From: Marine group II euryarchaeote REDSEA-S11_B3N4
GTDB lineage: Archaea > Thermoplasmatota > Poseidoniia > Poseidoniales > Thalassarchaeaceae
Direction of reading: 5' to 3'
NCBI GenBank assembly: GCA_001628485.1
Contig: LURR01000013.1
Span: 1 to 57,642 of the forward strand
Length of the DNA: 57,642 bases
The translations under genes and the position numbers were made by a program. This document shows positions 1-9,764 of the stretch, one piece after another (the stretch's first letter is position 1; each line of letters starts with the position of its first letter). Below the pieces are notes generated by a model. It was not told the origin of the DNA. It searched no databases and saw only the letters and a program-made list of their open reading frames with translations.

Positions 1-578
1 ACACCGAAGAGATAACATTCACGGTCACTGATCAGAATAACAACTCATACCCCGGAGAAACCATACTGGTAATGGACGCTCCGTCTTTGTCCATAGATGG
101 GGGCACTGTCGACCTTCTTGGAAGCGACTTCGCCACGTTTGGGGAAATTGAGACCTATTCCTTGAATATCACCAATTCCGGTAATGTAGACGCAGACAGC
201 GTTACTCTGTCTGCAGTGCTATGCTCGGATATAAGATGTGAAAATTTCGTTGGAGTCAACTCAACATCTAGCGGTTCGGTTCCAGCAGTGGGCGAGTCCA
301 CATTCTTGATCAATATGGATTTCACTCAGTTTGACGAGTCAAAGAAATACTTCATCAAATTCTACATTGAGGGGGAACTCACAGATGAGATATCTGAACC
401 ATGTAATGACATCCTACCCGACGGCGAGACATCATGTGTATTCGAAGCGCAGCTCTGGACTAGCTCTGAAGAGAACGACAGCCTCCAGTACCTATCCTAT
501 GCTTTCCTAGTCATGCTAATCGCTGCACTCCTGTACTTCACTAAGAGGCCAACCAGACGAGTTAGCGCCCCGTTCTAA
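1..578 (+). CDS. C-terminal part of a CARDB-like, membrane-anchored exported protein (5' truncated by window)
   Basis: The reading frame is open from the first bases of the window (frame starting at base 3) to the stop at 576-578, so the gene begins outside. The first ATG at 72 is internal. The visible part is a beta-rich domain with the pattern of CARDB/alternate adhesin modules (phrases such as SLNITNSGNVDADS and AVGESTF), two Cys pairs that could form disulfides, then one C-terminal membrane helix (about the last 30 residues, LSYAFLVMLIAALLYF) and a short basic tail RPTRR. This suggests an extracellular stalk or adhesion protein held by a C-terminal anchor with the tail in the cytoplasm. 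It lies 32 bases before a subtilase on the same strand and may share a transcript. Substrate or partner cannot be told. Confidence 0.75.
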   Translation, partial: TEEITFTVTDQNNNSYPGETILVMDAPSLSIDGGTVDLLGSDFATFGEIETYSLNITNSGNVDADSVTLSAVLCSDIRCENFVGVNSTSSGSVPAVGESTFLINMDFTQFDESKKYFIKFYIEGELTDEISEPCNDILPDGETSCVFEAQLWTSSEENDSLQYLSYAFLVMLIAALLYFTKRPTRRVSAPF

Positions 579-610
579 TACTACGACCTCGGAGTTAGGG
601 TTGGACAAAC

Positions 611-1873
611 ATGCGTGGAATCTCGCATCTTGAACTCATGCCGGAGCCCGAGGACCCAAGCCTACTTACCGCAGTAGACACAGATGCACCGGGATATCCT
701 GGAAAGGCATATGGCCTCACTGATGAGGAGGCAAGGAGGCTAAGATGGCCAATGGGCCCAATTATCAACTTCCTTTGGCCATGGGGAGCAGTAGGATTCT
801 CAGCCATAGTAGTCTCGATAATGCTCGTGTATCCTTCATTATATTCTGTGCTTGGCAACGTTCTGGACTCGGAATGGGCATTCGAGGACTCAGGTATTAG
901 GGAGCTCCAGCGTTCTGGAACAATGGGGGAAGGAGTCAATGTCTGCATCGTGGATACGGGAATAGACATTAAACATCCCGACTTCCATGACTTGTCTTTG
1001 GAAGGCTTTCGAGACTTCTACACTGAAGTCAACGAACCGGCCCGAGACATCGGCCAAGCTAGTCATGGAACTCTGATGGCAGGGCTATTAGTCGCAAACG
1101 GATCATTTGTCGGTGCAGCACCAGAAGTCTCCCTATCCGTAGCTATAGCGCTTGGACCCGATGGAAAGTCTGCGAACGAGAGAATGGTCTCTCAAGCGAT
1201 AAGATGGTGTAGAATTTCACAGGATGCAGATATCATATCGCTCAGCCTAGGCTCTGAGCCAGGATCCATTTTCGCTTCTTCATCAGATACCACTGAAGCA
1301 GTAAAAGAAGCTCTTGGGGAGGGGATTTTCATAGTCGCGGCGGCAGGAAATATTGACTCAGAGCAGAACTCCTCGGACGTTTCATCTCCTGCAAGTCTAC
1401 CAGGAGTTATTGCTGTAGGGGCGCACGGAAAATCAGGAGAGCCATGGAAAGATAGCGCCACTGGGGCATTAGCTGACCCAGAAACAGGTCAAAATAGGAC
1501 CTTCCCGAACCAGAAACCTGAGATTATAGCCCCAGGTGTTGATCTCTGGTCTTGCATAGACAGCGAAAGAGACCCTCCCTACGCCTTCTCAACAGGAACT
1601 AGTGACTCTACCGTGATGGTTACGGGTGCACTGGCCCTAATTCTTGCAATCCACGGAGAACAAATTGCAGGTGATGACGGAGAAATAGACGGGCAAGAGA
1701 TGCGACTAGTCAAGGTTGCACTGGCTAACTCGGCCAAGAAAACAACAGGCCAAGTTCAGATACATGACCAGAAAAGCGGGTACGGTCTTCTGGATGCAAT
1801 TGAGTGGTCTACACAGGTTCAGAAGGAGTTCGGAATAGGTACTGAGGCTACCGATTCACCTGATGCAAAGTGA
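611..1873 (+). CDS. N-terminally anchored subtilisin-like serine protease (peptidase family S8)
   Basis: 420 aa. A hydrophobic helix at about residues 52-76 follows a 50-residue cytoplasmic-looking N terminus without a classic signal peptide, so the catalytic domain should be outside, held by a signal anchor. The S8 triad is visible: Asp115 in VCIVDTGID, His152 in ASHGTLMAG, Ser331 in GTSDSTVMVTG, with the oxyanion Asn247 in AAAGN. The nucleophile box departs from the usual GTSMATP: Met-Ala after the Ser are replaced by Asp-Ser. No pro-domain of normal size and no C-terminal extension are seen. Neighbouring genes encode large surface proteins, so maturation or turnover of exported proteins is a reasonable inference. 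Confidence 0.88.
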   Translation: MRGISHLELMPEPEDPSLLTAVDTDAPGYPGKAYGLTDEEARRLRWPMGPIINFLWPWGAVGFSAIVVSIMLVYPSLYSVLGNVLDSEWAFEDSGIRELQRSGTMGEGVNVCIVDTGIDIKHPDFHDLSLEGFRDFYTEVNEPARDIGQASHGTLMAGLLVANGSFVGAAPEVSLSVAIALGPDGKSANERMVSQAIRWCRISQDADIISLSLGSEPGSIFASSSDTTEAVKEALGEGIFIVAAAGNIDSEQNSSDVSSPASLPGVIAVGAHGKSGEPWKDSATGALADPETGQNRTFPNQKPEIIAPGVDLWSCIDSERDPPYAFSTGTSDSTVMVTGALALILAIHGEQIAGDDGEIDGQEMRLVKVALANSAKKTTGQVQIHDQKSGYGLLDAIEWSTQVQKEFGIGTEATDSPDAK

Positions 1874-1921
1874 CGCCGGCGTAACGTATGGTTATATTGG
1901 CCAGTTGTCGTCCGAAGGACA

Positions 1922-4900
1922 ATGGGTCGGGACAAAAAGATGCGGTCTTTCTGCCTTACAGGATTGTTCCTGTTCAGCATTCTACTTTCTCTAGCTTTGC
2001 CGGCTGGCACAGTTTCAGCCTCCAACGAGACTACTTCCGGGACGATTACCGGGACAGAAACATGGGCAGGAGTGCACACTCTCACTGGTGATGTTACGAT
2101 AGCTCCCGGTGCCAAACTCATCATCAATCCAGGAGCAACGATAGAGTTTCCAAACGGGACCCATCTTGATGTCAGAGGTAGCCTATGCGCTGGCGTTGCT
2201 TCATGCGGAGCATCGTCCAATGCAGGTCCGGCTATGCGAATCAACCTAAGATGGAGCGAACCGGTTAACGCCAGTGCAACCGGAGAGTGCTACGGGATGA
2301 GCTACGGCAACCAAGAGATATGGATAGAGGATCCTTCCTGCAGTGAAGGCATTCTGATGAGGAGTTCTATAGATCTGGCTGAGACTGGCCTGAGATACGT
2401 CACTTTCGATAGCGCTTGGGGGATTCCACAATATATCTCGGCAGTGGGCGAGTTTCGATATGGGGCCCTAGTCCTTGATGGTGCCAGCCCTACCCTCACT
2501 GAACTGTCTTTCAATCAGATCAACACATCCAGCGTGTTAACCACCAACCTAGCCCAACCGGTATTCAATGGGGGGGACTTTGCAGTCGGTATAGATGCAA
2601 ATACCGGCATAGTCGGCGCTGCTCTCCAGATTTACTCCTCAGGTTCGTCCGTGAGCCCATTCTCCTTGTCCGACATTTCATTGACTGGAACAAACAACGG
2701 TTGTGGTAACAGGGATAATGGTAGGCACACTATCTGGGCCGAGAATTCATTCATTGAAATCGACAATGCTGACATCCAATCTGGGGATTTTGGAATTGGA
2801 CTATGGACTTCTGCCGGCAGTGTAACAAATTCCATGATAAATGTGAATTGCAACGGAATTGACTTGAACGGGAAGAAGGCAGTCGGGGGGACATCATTCA
2901 ACTTCGATATTTCGAACAATGAAATTACGACAGTTGACGGGGCAGGGATCTTTTCCGCCGCGGGCGCACTTGTGGATATTACAGACAATGATATCGGAGG
3001 CGCTGCTTCTGGATCAGGGGTAGCCGTTTACAATAGCGAGGCCCACATCCATCGGAACGAGATTGGACCAGTAGGTGGATACTTTGGATTATGGCTGGGC
3101 GGTTCTTATGACGTAATTGCCGAGAACAATTCAATTTTCGAAACTTCTCTGACCCCAGTAGTTGCAGGAATGTACTCATATTCTATCCAGGCTGCATCAA
3201 GACTCTATCTGGCAAACAATTCGATCTCATATGACGGAGCTGGAACCTGTAGTAGCGATACTAATTGGGGAGGCCAGTTCTCCTGTCCAGTTTTACATGC
3301 ATACTTGACAGGAGTCACGATGTATGACAACATAATCACTGCTAGCGGCACAGCTGATGGAATAAGAGCCGTAGGATCACTCTTGGATATCCAGAGGAAT
3401 TCTTTCGATGTCCAAAAGACTGGCGCAGTGATCAAGAATTACGATAGCGGTTATGCCGACTCACAGCAATACGGATCCTTGGCCTACTTCTCTGAAAACG
3501 ATTGGAACCAAGCCGAATCGGTTTACAACGTAACAAAGAGCTCAGTAACCGCCCAGTCTGAGTATATTCCATCTCCACCTAGCGGGGAATATCCAGTCAA
3601 ACTATCATGGCCAGATCAGGAGGCATGGCCTGACAACCAATTCCAGGGCGCTATTATCCCAACCCCTGTCAAGGATTGCAATAATTGTCAGAATATGACT
3701 CCGAGGAACTTCCCATTGGGAGTTAGCATGGATAACAACTCCACGGTCTTCACTTTTGCAGATCTCACAAACTTAGACCTGTCAAAAGTGCAGATTGCAA
3801 CACAGCCAACACACTACGCAGTCCAGGTAAGCAGGGCAGAGTTGGTCAGATTCCAGACTCTGATTGGGGGCGAAAAGGTCAGTGATGCCCTAGTCATAGT
3901 AGAGGATGCAGTTGGTAACGATCTCTACAGAGTCAACTCTGGAGGGGATGGATTCACGCCTTGGATAGCACTTCCTTCAAACTTCCATTTAGACTTCAGG
4001 GGACTAGGTGGGGGGGACAATCCGGATGGCTTCGCTGATGATGAGTACGAGGACTCTTGCTCGGATGGAATTGACAATGACGGTGACCTGATAATTGATA
4101 CAGATGACCCCAGCTGCGACTACAACGCAGGAACAAGGGAGTTATCATTATACAGATATACCGCCTATAGATTCGGATATGGCTACTATTCAGGTGAATT
4201 CACACTTGAAGAGAACTCCCTGCAAGAGACAGCTCACCTAGAGAATCAGGCACCGACGGTAATTGTCACACAGGAGGATGGGCACTCCTTCCGAAGAATA
4301 GTCAATATCACAGGTAGCGCACACGATGGGACCCTGGCCAACAGCTATCCCACTGATGAGAGGGCACAATGGGATCAAGGCGGATATGTTCACGAAGTTC
4401 AGGTCAGAAATCCATTTACAGGTTCATGGGAGAGTGCAGAATATGCGATTGACACTAGCGGAGTGGACGAGGGGAAAGTAACCCGATTTAACAGGCCCTT
4501 CAGCTCATGGTACTACAGCATTGACATGACGGGTTTGGCAGGAGAGGGGGATTATACCTTTGAATTCCGAGCGTTCGACGGGATAGACTACAGCACAGTG
4601 ATATCTAGGACGGTCAAACTAAACACACAACCTCCCACGGTATTCGTCTCATCGCCTAGCTCATTTTCGTCACATGACGAAGGCTCAGTAGTTTTCGATG
4701 GATATGCCCAGGACCCATACGGCTGTCCAGATGACTGTAACAGTGACATCGGTCTGGTGTTCATGGACATATCTGGCCCTAATTACCAGGTTACAAGCCC
4801 AGTCCAGACAAATGAAGACGGGACTTGGGATTGGGAATGGGATTTCAGCACTAGGCCAAGAGAACTAACAACCTACACTTTTACAATTTGGGCATCGGAC

Positions 4901-6208
4901 TCCGACTTCTGTATTGGTGAAGTTGACGAGTGCCAGCCCGTAACACTCACTCTAACAATAGATAACAGAAACAGCCAGCCTACGATTAGCGTAAACCAAC
5001 CCGTGTCAGGTACACGTGTTTCTTCTTCAGAGGACACTTTGCTTAGTGGAGTTGCTAGAGACTTCGATGGAGGAGTTACGAGAGTTGATTTGGAAGTAAA
5101 GGACGTTTCAAACGACTATGTCACCGTACATGAAACAAGCACAGGCGAGTTTTCTGAAGAAGGCGAGTGGGAAATAAATTGGGATACCACCCAACTTAGA
5201 CATGACGCCGAGTATCAACTTAGGTTCCGCTCATATGACGGCATAGACTACAGCAGTTGGGTCGATTTGATAATCACTGCCGACAACCCTCCTAACGTAG
5301 GCAATAATCAACCGGAGTTCGACCAAGCAGGTTGGCAAAGAGAGATTATTCTCTATTGCGACACTGAATCGATCTCGGTTGACAAGTGCACAAACGTGGA
5401 GATAGATTTGAAAGAATATTTCTCGGATATTGATAATGACATCCAGTTCATGTCAGTTTACAATGATCCATCCATTGTCTCTGATGACATTTTCCCACTC
5501 GTTGTGGGAGTTGGAACTGATGGGATAGCCCGGTATGATCCGGCTGATATGCTATTCTATGAGGAGGATATGGATGCATGGACACTGAATAATGTTATTT
5601 TCATCGCTACAGATTCTTGGGACTCAAAGGCAAACTCGCTACCGGTCACATTCCGGGTCCTTCCTCTGGAATTCACTATCCAAGAGCCTAACCAGACTTG
5701 GGTAGATTTGGACGGAATTGCGATTTATTCAGGAATCGGACTGCCAGGAAAACAAGTCTCAGTATCGATAGGGGGAAATCCAGTAAACACCACAGTTGTT
5801 CAAGAAGATGGAACTTGGGAACTCGGAGTCCCCGCCTCGAGAATCAAAGGAGAATCCTCTATTCCCGAATTCTCGTATGCTGGTCAGAATACTGAAGTGA
5901 CTCCTATCTCCAAGGGAGAGCCTACTGCGGACTCTACTAACATGGCGTTAATCTTAGGGATGGCCGGGTTGATACTTGTAGCTCTGGTGGTGCTGGCATT
6001 CTTCAGCGGATTCATTGGCATAGAGATCGAAGAAGATGAGGAGCCAAAGCAACCTGCCCAGATTCCAGAAGGGGGGGAATGGTGGTCAGGAGAATCGAAT
6101 GAAACAACCGATGAAGAAAGAGGACTAGAAAGGTATGACGACCATCCCGGGTGGCTGTGGGATCCCGATTCAGAGGAATGGGTACCGGATCCAGATTTTC
6201 ATGAATAA
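1922..6208 (+). CDS. Giant surface protein: beta-helix repeats, MopE-like Asp motif, Ig-like domains, C-terminal anchor
   Basis: 1428 aa. A signal peptide is clear (basic MGRDKKMRSF, hydrophobic core, cleavage near AGTVSAS). Residues about 40-480 have short repeated N- and G-rich turns (NSIFE, NNSI, DNDI) typical of right-handed parallel beta-helix (pectate-lyase-like/NosD-like) folds. Near residue 715 is a MopE-type motif, CSDGIDNDGDLIIDTDDP, usually a metal-binding Asp cluster. Residues about 780-1130 hold three or more Ig/cadherin-like modules with the recurring phrase FRAFDGIDYS / FRSYDGIDYS. A membrane helix lies near residues 1340-1363, followed by an acidic cytoplasmic tail with Trp-rich ends (WWSGES, HPGWLWDPDSEEW). 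Role in attachment or polysaccharide binding is inference. The start ATG at 1922 gives the signal peptide directly. Confidence 0.82.
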   Translation: MGRDKKMRSFCLTGLFLFSILLSLALPAGTVSASNETTSGTITGTETWAGVHTLTGDVTIAPGAKLIINPGATIEFPNGTHLDVRGSLCAGVASCGASSNAGPAMRINLRWSEPVNASATGECYGMSYGNQEIWIEDPSCSEGILMRSSIDLAETGLRYVTFDSAWGIPQYISAVGEFRYGALVLDGASPTLTELSFNQINTSSVLTTNLAQPVFNGGDFAVGIDANTGIVGAALQIYSSGSSVSPFSLSDISLTGTNNGCGNRDNGRHTIWAENSFIEIDNADIQSGDFGIGLWTSAGSVTNSMINVNCNGIDLNGKKAVGGTSFNFDISNNEITTVDGAGIFSAAGALVDITDNDIGGAASGSGVAVYNSEAHIHRNEIGPVGGYFGLWLGGSYDVIAENNSIFETSLTPVVAGMYSYSIQAASRLYLANNSISYDGAGTCSSDTNWGGQFSCPVLHAYLTGVTMYDNIITASGTADGIRAVGSLLDIQRNSFDVQKTGAVIKNYDSGYADSQQYGSLAYFSENDWNQAESVYNVTKSSVTAQSEYIPSPPSGEYPVKLSWPDQEAWPDNQFQGAIIPTPVKDCNNCQNMTPRNFPLGVSMDNNSTVFTFADLTNLDLSKVQIATQPTHYAVQVSRAELVRFQTLIGGEKVSDALVIVEDAVGNDLYRVNSGGDGFTPWIALPSNFHLDFRGLGGGDNPDGFADDEYEDSCSDGIDNDGDLIIDTDDPSCDYNAGTRELSLYRYTAYRFGYGYYSGEFTLEENSLQETAHLENQAPTVIVTQEDGHSFRRIVNITGSAHDGTLANSYPTDERAQWDQGGYVHEVQVRNPFTGSWESAEYAIDTSGVDEGKVTRFNRPFSSWYYSIDMTGLAGEGDYTFEFRAFDGIDYSTVISRTVKLNTQPPTVFVSSPSSFSSHDEGSVVFDGYAQDPYGCPDDCNSDIGLVFMDISGPNYQVTSPVQTNEDGTWDWEWDFSTRPRELTTYTFTIWASDSDFCIGEVDECQPVTLTLTIDNRNSQPTISVNQPVSGTRVSSSEDTLLSGVARDFDGGVTRVDLEVKDVSNDYVTVHETSTGEFSEEGEWEINWDTTQLRHDAEYQLRFRSYDGIDYSSWVDLIITADNPPNVGNNQPEFDQAGWQREIILYCDTESISVDKCTNVEIDLKEYFSDIDNDIQFMSVYNDPSIVSDDIFPLVVGVGTDGIARYDPADMLFYEEDMDAWTLNNVIFIATDSWDSKANSLPVTFRVLPLEFTIQEPNQTWVDLDGIAIYSGIGLPGKQVSVSIGGNPVNTTVVQEDGTWELGVPASRIKGESSIPEFSYAGQNTEVTPISKGEPTADSTNMALILGMAGLILVALVVLAFFSGFIGIEIEEDEEPKQPAQIPEGGEWWSGESNETTDEERGLERYDDHPGWLWDPDSEEWVPDPDFHE

Positions 6209-6261
6209 TCGGAGTCACAGGTCCTCCGAACATTATTGAGTGAGTCTAAGAGTTGGGTACC

Positions 6262-8790
6262 ATGGCAGCGGGCACTTCTTCACGACCGGGGGTACAGGAG
6301 AGGATATTCCTGCATCTAAGTGACTACGTAGATCACACGGATAAAGTCGAAGTTCCATTCGCACTGTCTCAGATGGGCATTGCAAATGCGGTCTCCATTG
6401 CTAGATCTAATGTTCCTAGGGCAATATCTGGGATGAAAGAGGCCGGCCATCTTGTGGAACGACAGGCGCATGTCACCGGAGTTTCTAGGAAGAGGAAAGC
6501 CTACTTCCTAACCGACGAGGGCGCCAAGGTTGCAGATGAAATATGGTCTAGGATTTCTGAGAACAAGGTACGCGTTATTCATTCAGATGGTCGCTCCGAA
6601 TCCTCAACTCTTGCACAGGCAATAGAGTCATCTGAACTCCCACTTAGACACGTGGACATGCTTCGATACATGGACGATTCAGGGACAATTGACCTGTCAG
6701 GACTTTCATCCGAATTGGTTGAGAGGGACCTATCCAAACACATCGAGAAACAACTTGTTTCCTACCTAAACGATCTTCCTAGAACGAGGAGGTTCTATGG
6801 TAGGGAGAAAGAATTGGACGTGATGGCCAAACTCCTCGAAGCCAAGTCGGCATCAATCCTGGTCCCAGGGATTGCGGGAATTGGGAAGACCTCACTTTCT
6901 ACCAAGATTCTCGACCGATTTACTCACCGGAGAAACCTCCTCTACCATAGGTGTCAGGACTGGGAGGGATCTAGAGCCTTTCTTGAGGCATGTGCGGAGT
7001 GGCTCTCAGCGGTTGGAAATAACGATCTGTCTGACTATCTGGCTTCAACCCCAGTTCCTCAGACTAGTATGGCTGTGAACCTAATCTCTGCGGGTTTATC
7101 CGAATCTCCCTCACTGATTGTAATAGACGATTTGCACAAAGTTGGCGATGAGACGCTATACTCGATTTTGAGGGAATTAACCCTAAGAATTCACTCCTTG
7201 GATGAAGTGGGACTCGTGATGTTCTCCAGATCATTCAGGATGGTAGTCCCCGAATCCGACCAATCTGGTAATATCGTAACTCTGGTCATGCCTCTGCAGG
7301 GGCTAGATGAGGAGTCCAGCAGACAGATTCTCACGGCCATGCCGAAGATGGATTCTGATCAATTCATGCATATTTACTCGTTGTCGAGGGGACACCCACT
7401 AATTCTTGAACTAATCAATAGGGGTAATGTTGCTGAGACCTTTCACGCCACACTAGAGGCATTTGTGGAAAAGGAGATTTTCAGTAGGCTTTCAGGGACC
7501 GAGAAACGGCTATTAGGAGCAATTGCGGTTTTCAGAGAGCCAATACCTATCCAAGCAATCCATCAGATCGAGGGAAGCGTCGACCTGTTGGATGAATTGG
7601 TAGAAAAGGGACTAGCCAGACAGTCAGATGCAGAAAATTTCGATGTTCACGATCTAGTGAGGGAGTTCTTACTCAGATCCATGGATCATGAAATGAAAAC
7701 AGATCTCCATGCTGCAGCAGTCAAATGGTACCGAGGGAAAATGGACGATGCTGCAGATCGAATAGAGTTCATTCACCACTTGAGCCAGACTGGAGATGAA
7801 GAGGGCCTGGCAGAGGTATTGCTTACCGAAGGACACGGCTTAGTAAGTTCTGGACACACAGAGCTTCTCTCAATCCTCAACTCTCTGGAAAGTAGTGATT
7901 TTGACTCAAAGAGTCGTGGACTAATCAGAGAACTGAAGGGAGATATACTGACTATTCAGGGAAGGTGGGACGATGCAGAGGAGCAATATGACGTTGCAAC
8001 AAAGCACGTTGGCACTAACAAGCCGAGCCCCGAGTTAGCCCGTCTACTATCGGCCAGAGCAGACATAGCCGTCAAGAGGGGTGCAATGGACGATGCTCTC
8101 GAGCTGCATAGGAACGCACTTAAGATTCAGATTGAAATTAGAGACGCATTAGGTGCTGCTAGGACTTACAACAATATGGGCCATATTTTCCGTAGGAGGA
8201 GGGATTCTCGTCGCGCACTCGAGGTCTATGGGAACGTCGAGGATCTTCTGGACAAAGAGAAAAATCCAGAACTAAATGAGGCTAGAATTAGATTGGCCTC
8301 TGCATTTATTGAGATGGGCGAGCTAGATAGGGCAAGGGAACACGCTCTTTTTGCCTATGAGAATACAAAGGACTCTAATCAGGATTTCCTACACGCTAGA
8401 TCAAGAGCTGTCCTTGGCAGATACTATGCAAAAATTTCAGATAACGACTTAGCGCTTCTACACTACTCAGGTGCACTTGACACCCTATCCGATCTGAATG
8501 ATCCACAAAGCACAGTGGAAGTAGAAATGCTACTCGGACAGGTTTTGATCGATGCAGGTAGAAGGGAGGAAGCAGCCGAGCACTACCTTAACGGTCTAGC
8601 AGTAGCCGAGTCAAATGACTTCAGAATGCTGCAGGGAGAGCTACTAGCGAGACTGGGCGAAGTCGAATCCGATCGATCTCAGAGGATGAACTATCTCCAG
8701 AGATCGCTGTCTCTATTCAGGGAGCTAGGAGCAGTTGGAAGGATGAAGGAAGTCCAGAACTCAGTCCACAGGGCTGTAATGGGAAGGTAG
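6262..8790 (+). CDS. Winged-helix STAND ATPase with TPR repeats, predicted signal-sensing regulator
   Basis: About 842 aa. The N-terminal ~80 residues look like a winged helix (conserved pattern SIARSNVPRAISGMKEAGHL then RKRKAYFLTDEG, the beta wing). A NACHT/NB-ARC-like ATPase follows: it opens with FYGREKELDVM, has Walker A PGIAGIGKTSLS near residue 200 and Walker B LIVIDDLHK near residue 288. The C-terminal third (about 550-840) has repeated helical pairs with TPR signatures such as ARTYNNMGHIFRRR and AARADIAVKRG-like segments. This order (DNA-binding, switch ATPase, TPR sensor) is that of MalT-like STAND regulators; ligand and targets are unknown. The ATG at 6262 is preferred; an in-frame TTG at 6253 would add three residues. 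It meets the convergent gene at 8791 with no gap. Confidence 0.85.
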   Translation: MAAGTSSRPGVQERIFLHLSDYVDHTDKVEVPFALSQMGIANAVSIARSNVPRAISGMKEAGHLVERQAHVTGVSRKRKAYFLTDEGAKVADEIWSRISENKVRVIHSDGRSESSTLAQAIESSELPLRHVDMLRYMDDSGTIDLSGLSSELVERDLSKHIEKQLVSYLNDLPRTRRFYGREKELDVMAKLLEAKSASILVPGIAGIGKTSLSTKILDRFTHRRNLLYHRCQDWEGSRAFLEACAEWLSAVGNNDLSDYLASTPVPQTSMAVNLISAGLSESPSLIVIDDLHKVGDETLYSILRELTLRIHSLDEVGLVMFSRSFRMVVPESDQSGNIVTLVMPLQGLDEESSRQILTAMPKMDSDQFMHIYSLSRGHPLILELINRGNVAETFHATLEAFVEKEIFSRLSGTEKRLLGAIAVFREPIPIQAIHQIEGSVDLLDELVEKGLARQSDAENFDVHDLVREFLLRSMDHEMKTDLHAAAVKWYRGKMDDAADRIEFIHHLSQTGDEEGLAEVLLTEGHGLVSSGHTELLSILNSLESSDFDSKSRGLIRELKGDILTIQGRWDDAEEQYDVATKHVGTNKPSPELARLLSARADIAVKRGAMDDALELHRNALKIQIEIRDALGAARTYNNMGHIFRRRRDSRRALEVYGNVEDLLDKEKNPELNEARIRLASAFIEMGELDRAREHALFAYENTKDSNQDFLHARSRAVLGRYYAKISDNDLALLHYSGALDTLSDLNDPQSTVEVEMLLGQVLIDAGRREEAAEHYLNGLAVAESNDFRMLQGELLARLGEVESDRSQRMNYLQRSLSLFRELGAVGRMKEVQNSVHRAVMGR

Positions 8791-9594
8791 TCAAGTAGCC
8801 AGAATTTTTCTGGGCTCTGGCTGGCCAGTCCAGTAGCTGAACTCTGGGCCCAATTGTTTTGAGATCGAGATATTTCCTTCGAACTCGTCCCCTATCGCTA
8901 ATAGGACCTCACTCTCAGCAAGGTGGGGTGCGTTATTACTCTCCGAGAGGTGGCAAAGAACGATGCTCCTGAGGTCCTTATTCATTGAACGAAGAAGTAT
9001 TTCTCCAGCTTGACTATTGGACAGGTGACCCCCTCTTCCTGAGATTCTCCTCTTGAGGGAATCAGGATAAGGGCCAGACATGAGCCTACCATGATCGTAG
9101 TTAGCCTCTATGGAAATGTGGTTACAACTCGAGAGGTGCTTGACTAAGTCATCCGGAGCCTCCCCTAAATCGGTTACAATCGCCGCCCTCTCTCCATTCC
9201 CATCGCTAGCAATCAATGCTACATTATCTGCATCATCGTGAGGTACAGGTATAGCTAGCATACTCAAATTGGGCGAAAACTGAATTCTCTCCAGACTCCC
9301 AAATTCTACAAACTCGCCTTCTAACAGTCCCATCCTTGAAGCGGTTCCACCATTACAGTGCAGAACCGAAGACCATTTTTTCGATGCATTTAGTGCAGAT
9401 CCTGAATGATCCTTGTGATGGTGAGTTACGACAATAGAATCTATTGATTCCGGTTCAAATCCTGCTATCCTGAGCCTTTTCTCAGTCTGTCTTAGGCTGA
9501 ACCCACAATCAACCAAGACATTGTACTCTCCTGAGGAAATCAAGGTAGCATTTCCACGACTTCCTGAACCGAGGTGAGTAATGCCAATCCCCAT
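8791..9594 (-). CDS. Metallo-beta-lactamase-fold hydrolase, YycJ/WalJ-like
   Basis: 267 aa, soluble. The MBL signature HxHxDH is at residues 58-63 (VVTHHHKDHSG), and the N terminus GSGSRGNATLI is the typical opening of YycJ-like MBL enzymes. Further MBL metal-site segments are seen at ILVDCGFS, AIVTDLGE and VLCHLSESNN. Members of this group are nucleases or phosphodiesterases of uncertain substrate. Length agrees with the family. It is transcribed toward the STAND gene, with stop codons directly adjacent, and divergently from the TSP3 protein gene, with 164-170 bp between starts. Confidence 0.83.
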   Translation of the reverse strand: MGIGITHLGSGSRGNATLISSGEYNVLVDCGFSLRQTEKRLRIAGFEPESIDSIVVTHHHKDHSGSALNASKKWSSVLHCNGGTASRMGLLEGEFVEFGSLERIQFSPNLSMLAIPVPHDDADNVALIASDGNGERAAIVTDLGEAPDDLVKHLSSCNHISIEANYDHGRLMSGPYPDSLKRRISGRGGHLSNSQAGEILLRSMNKDLRSIVLCHLSESNNAPHLAESEVLLAIGDEFEGNISISKQLGPEFSYWTGQPEPRKILAT

Positions 9595-9764
9595 AATTGA
9601 GCGCGTGCCTCGAGGCGCTCTTTGAACAAATCCGTCCTCATCAGATTATATTCCCGATTTCCCCCTACAGCAATTTCTTCCACGCTTCTCATTGTGATAT
9701 GTCCGAACGACGCTCCATCATCATGATAAATCTCTGAAGTTGGGATTTAGGTAGGGGTGTGCGA
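9595..9764. promoter_or_regulatory. Divergent intergenic region between MBL hydrolase and TSP3 protein
   Basis: A 170-base spacer between two divergently transcribed genes must hold promoters for both. The A/T-rich patch near 9643-9651 (gattatatt) is the only TATA-like stretch I see, more than 100 bases from the plus-strand start, so assignment is weak. No tRNA, hairpin or small gene is apparent. Confidence 0.35.
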
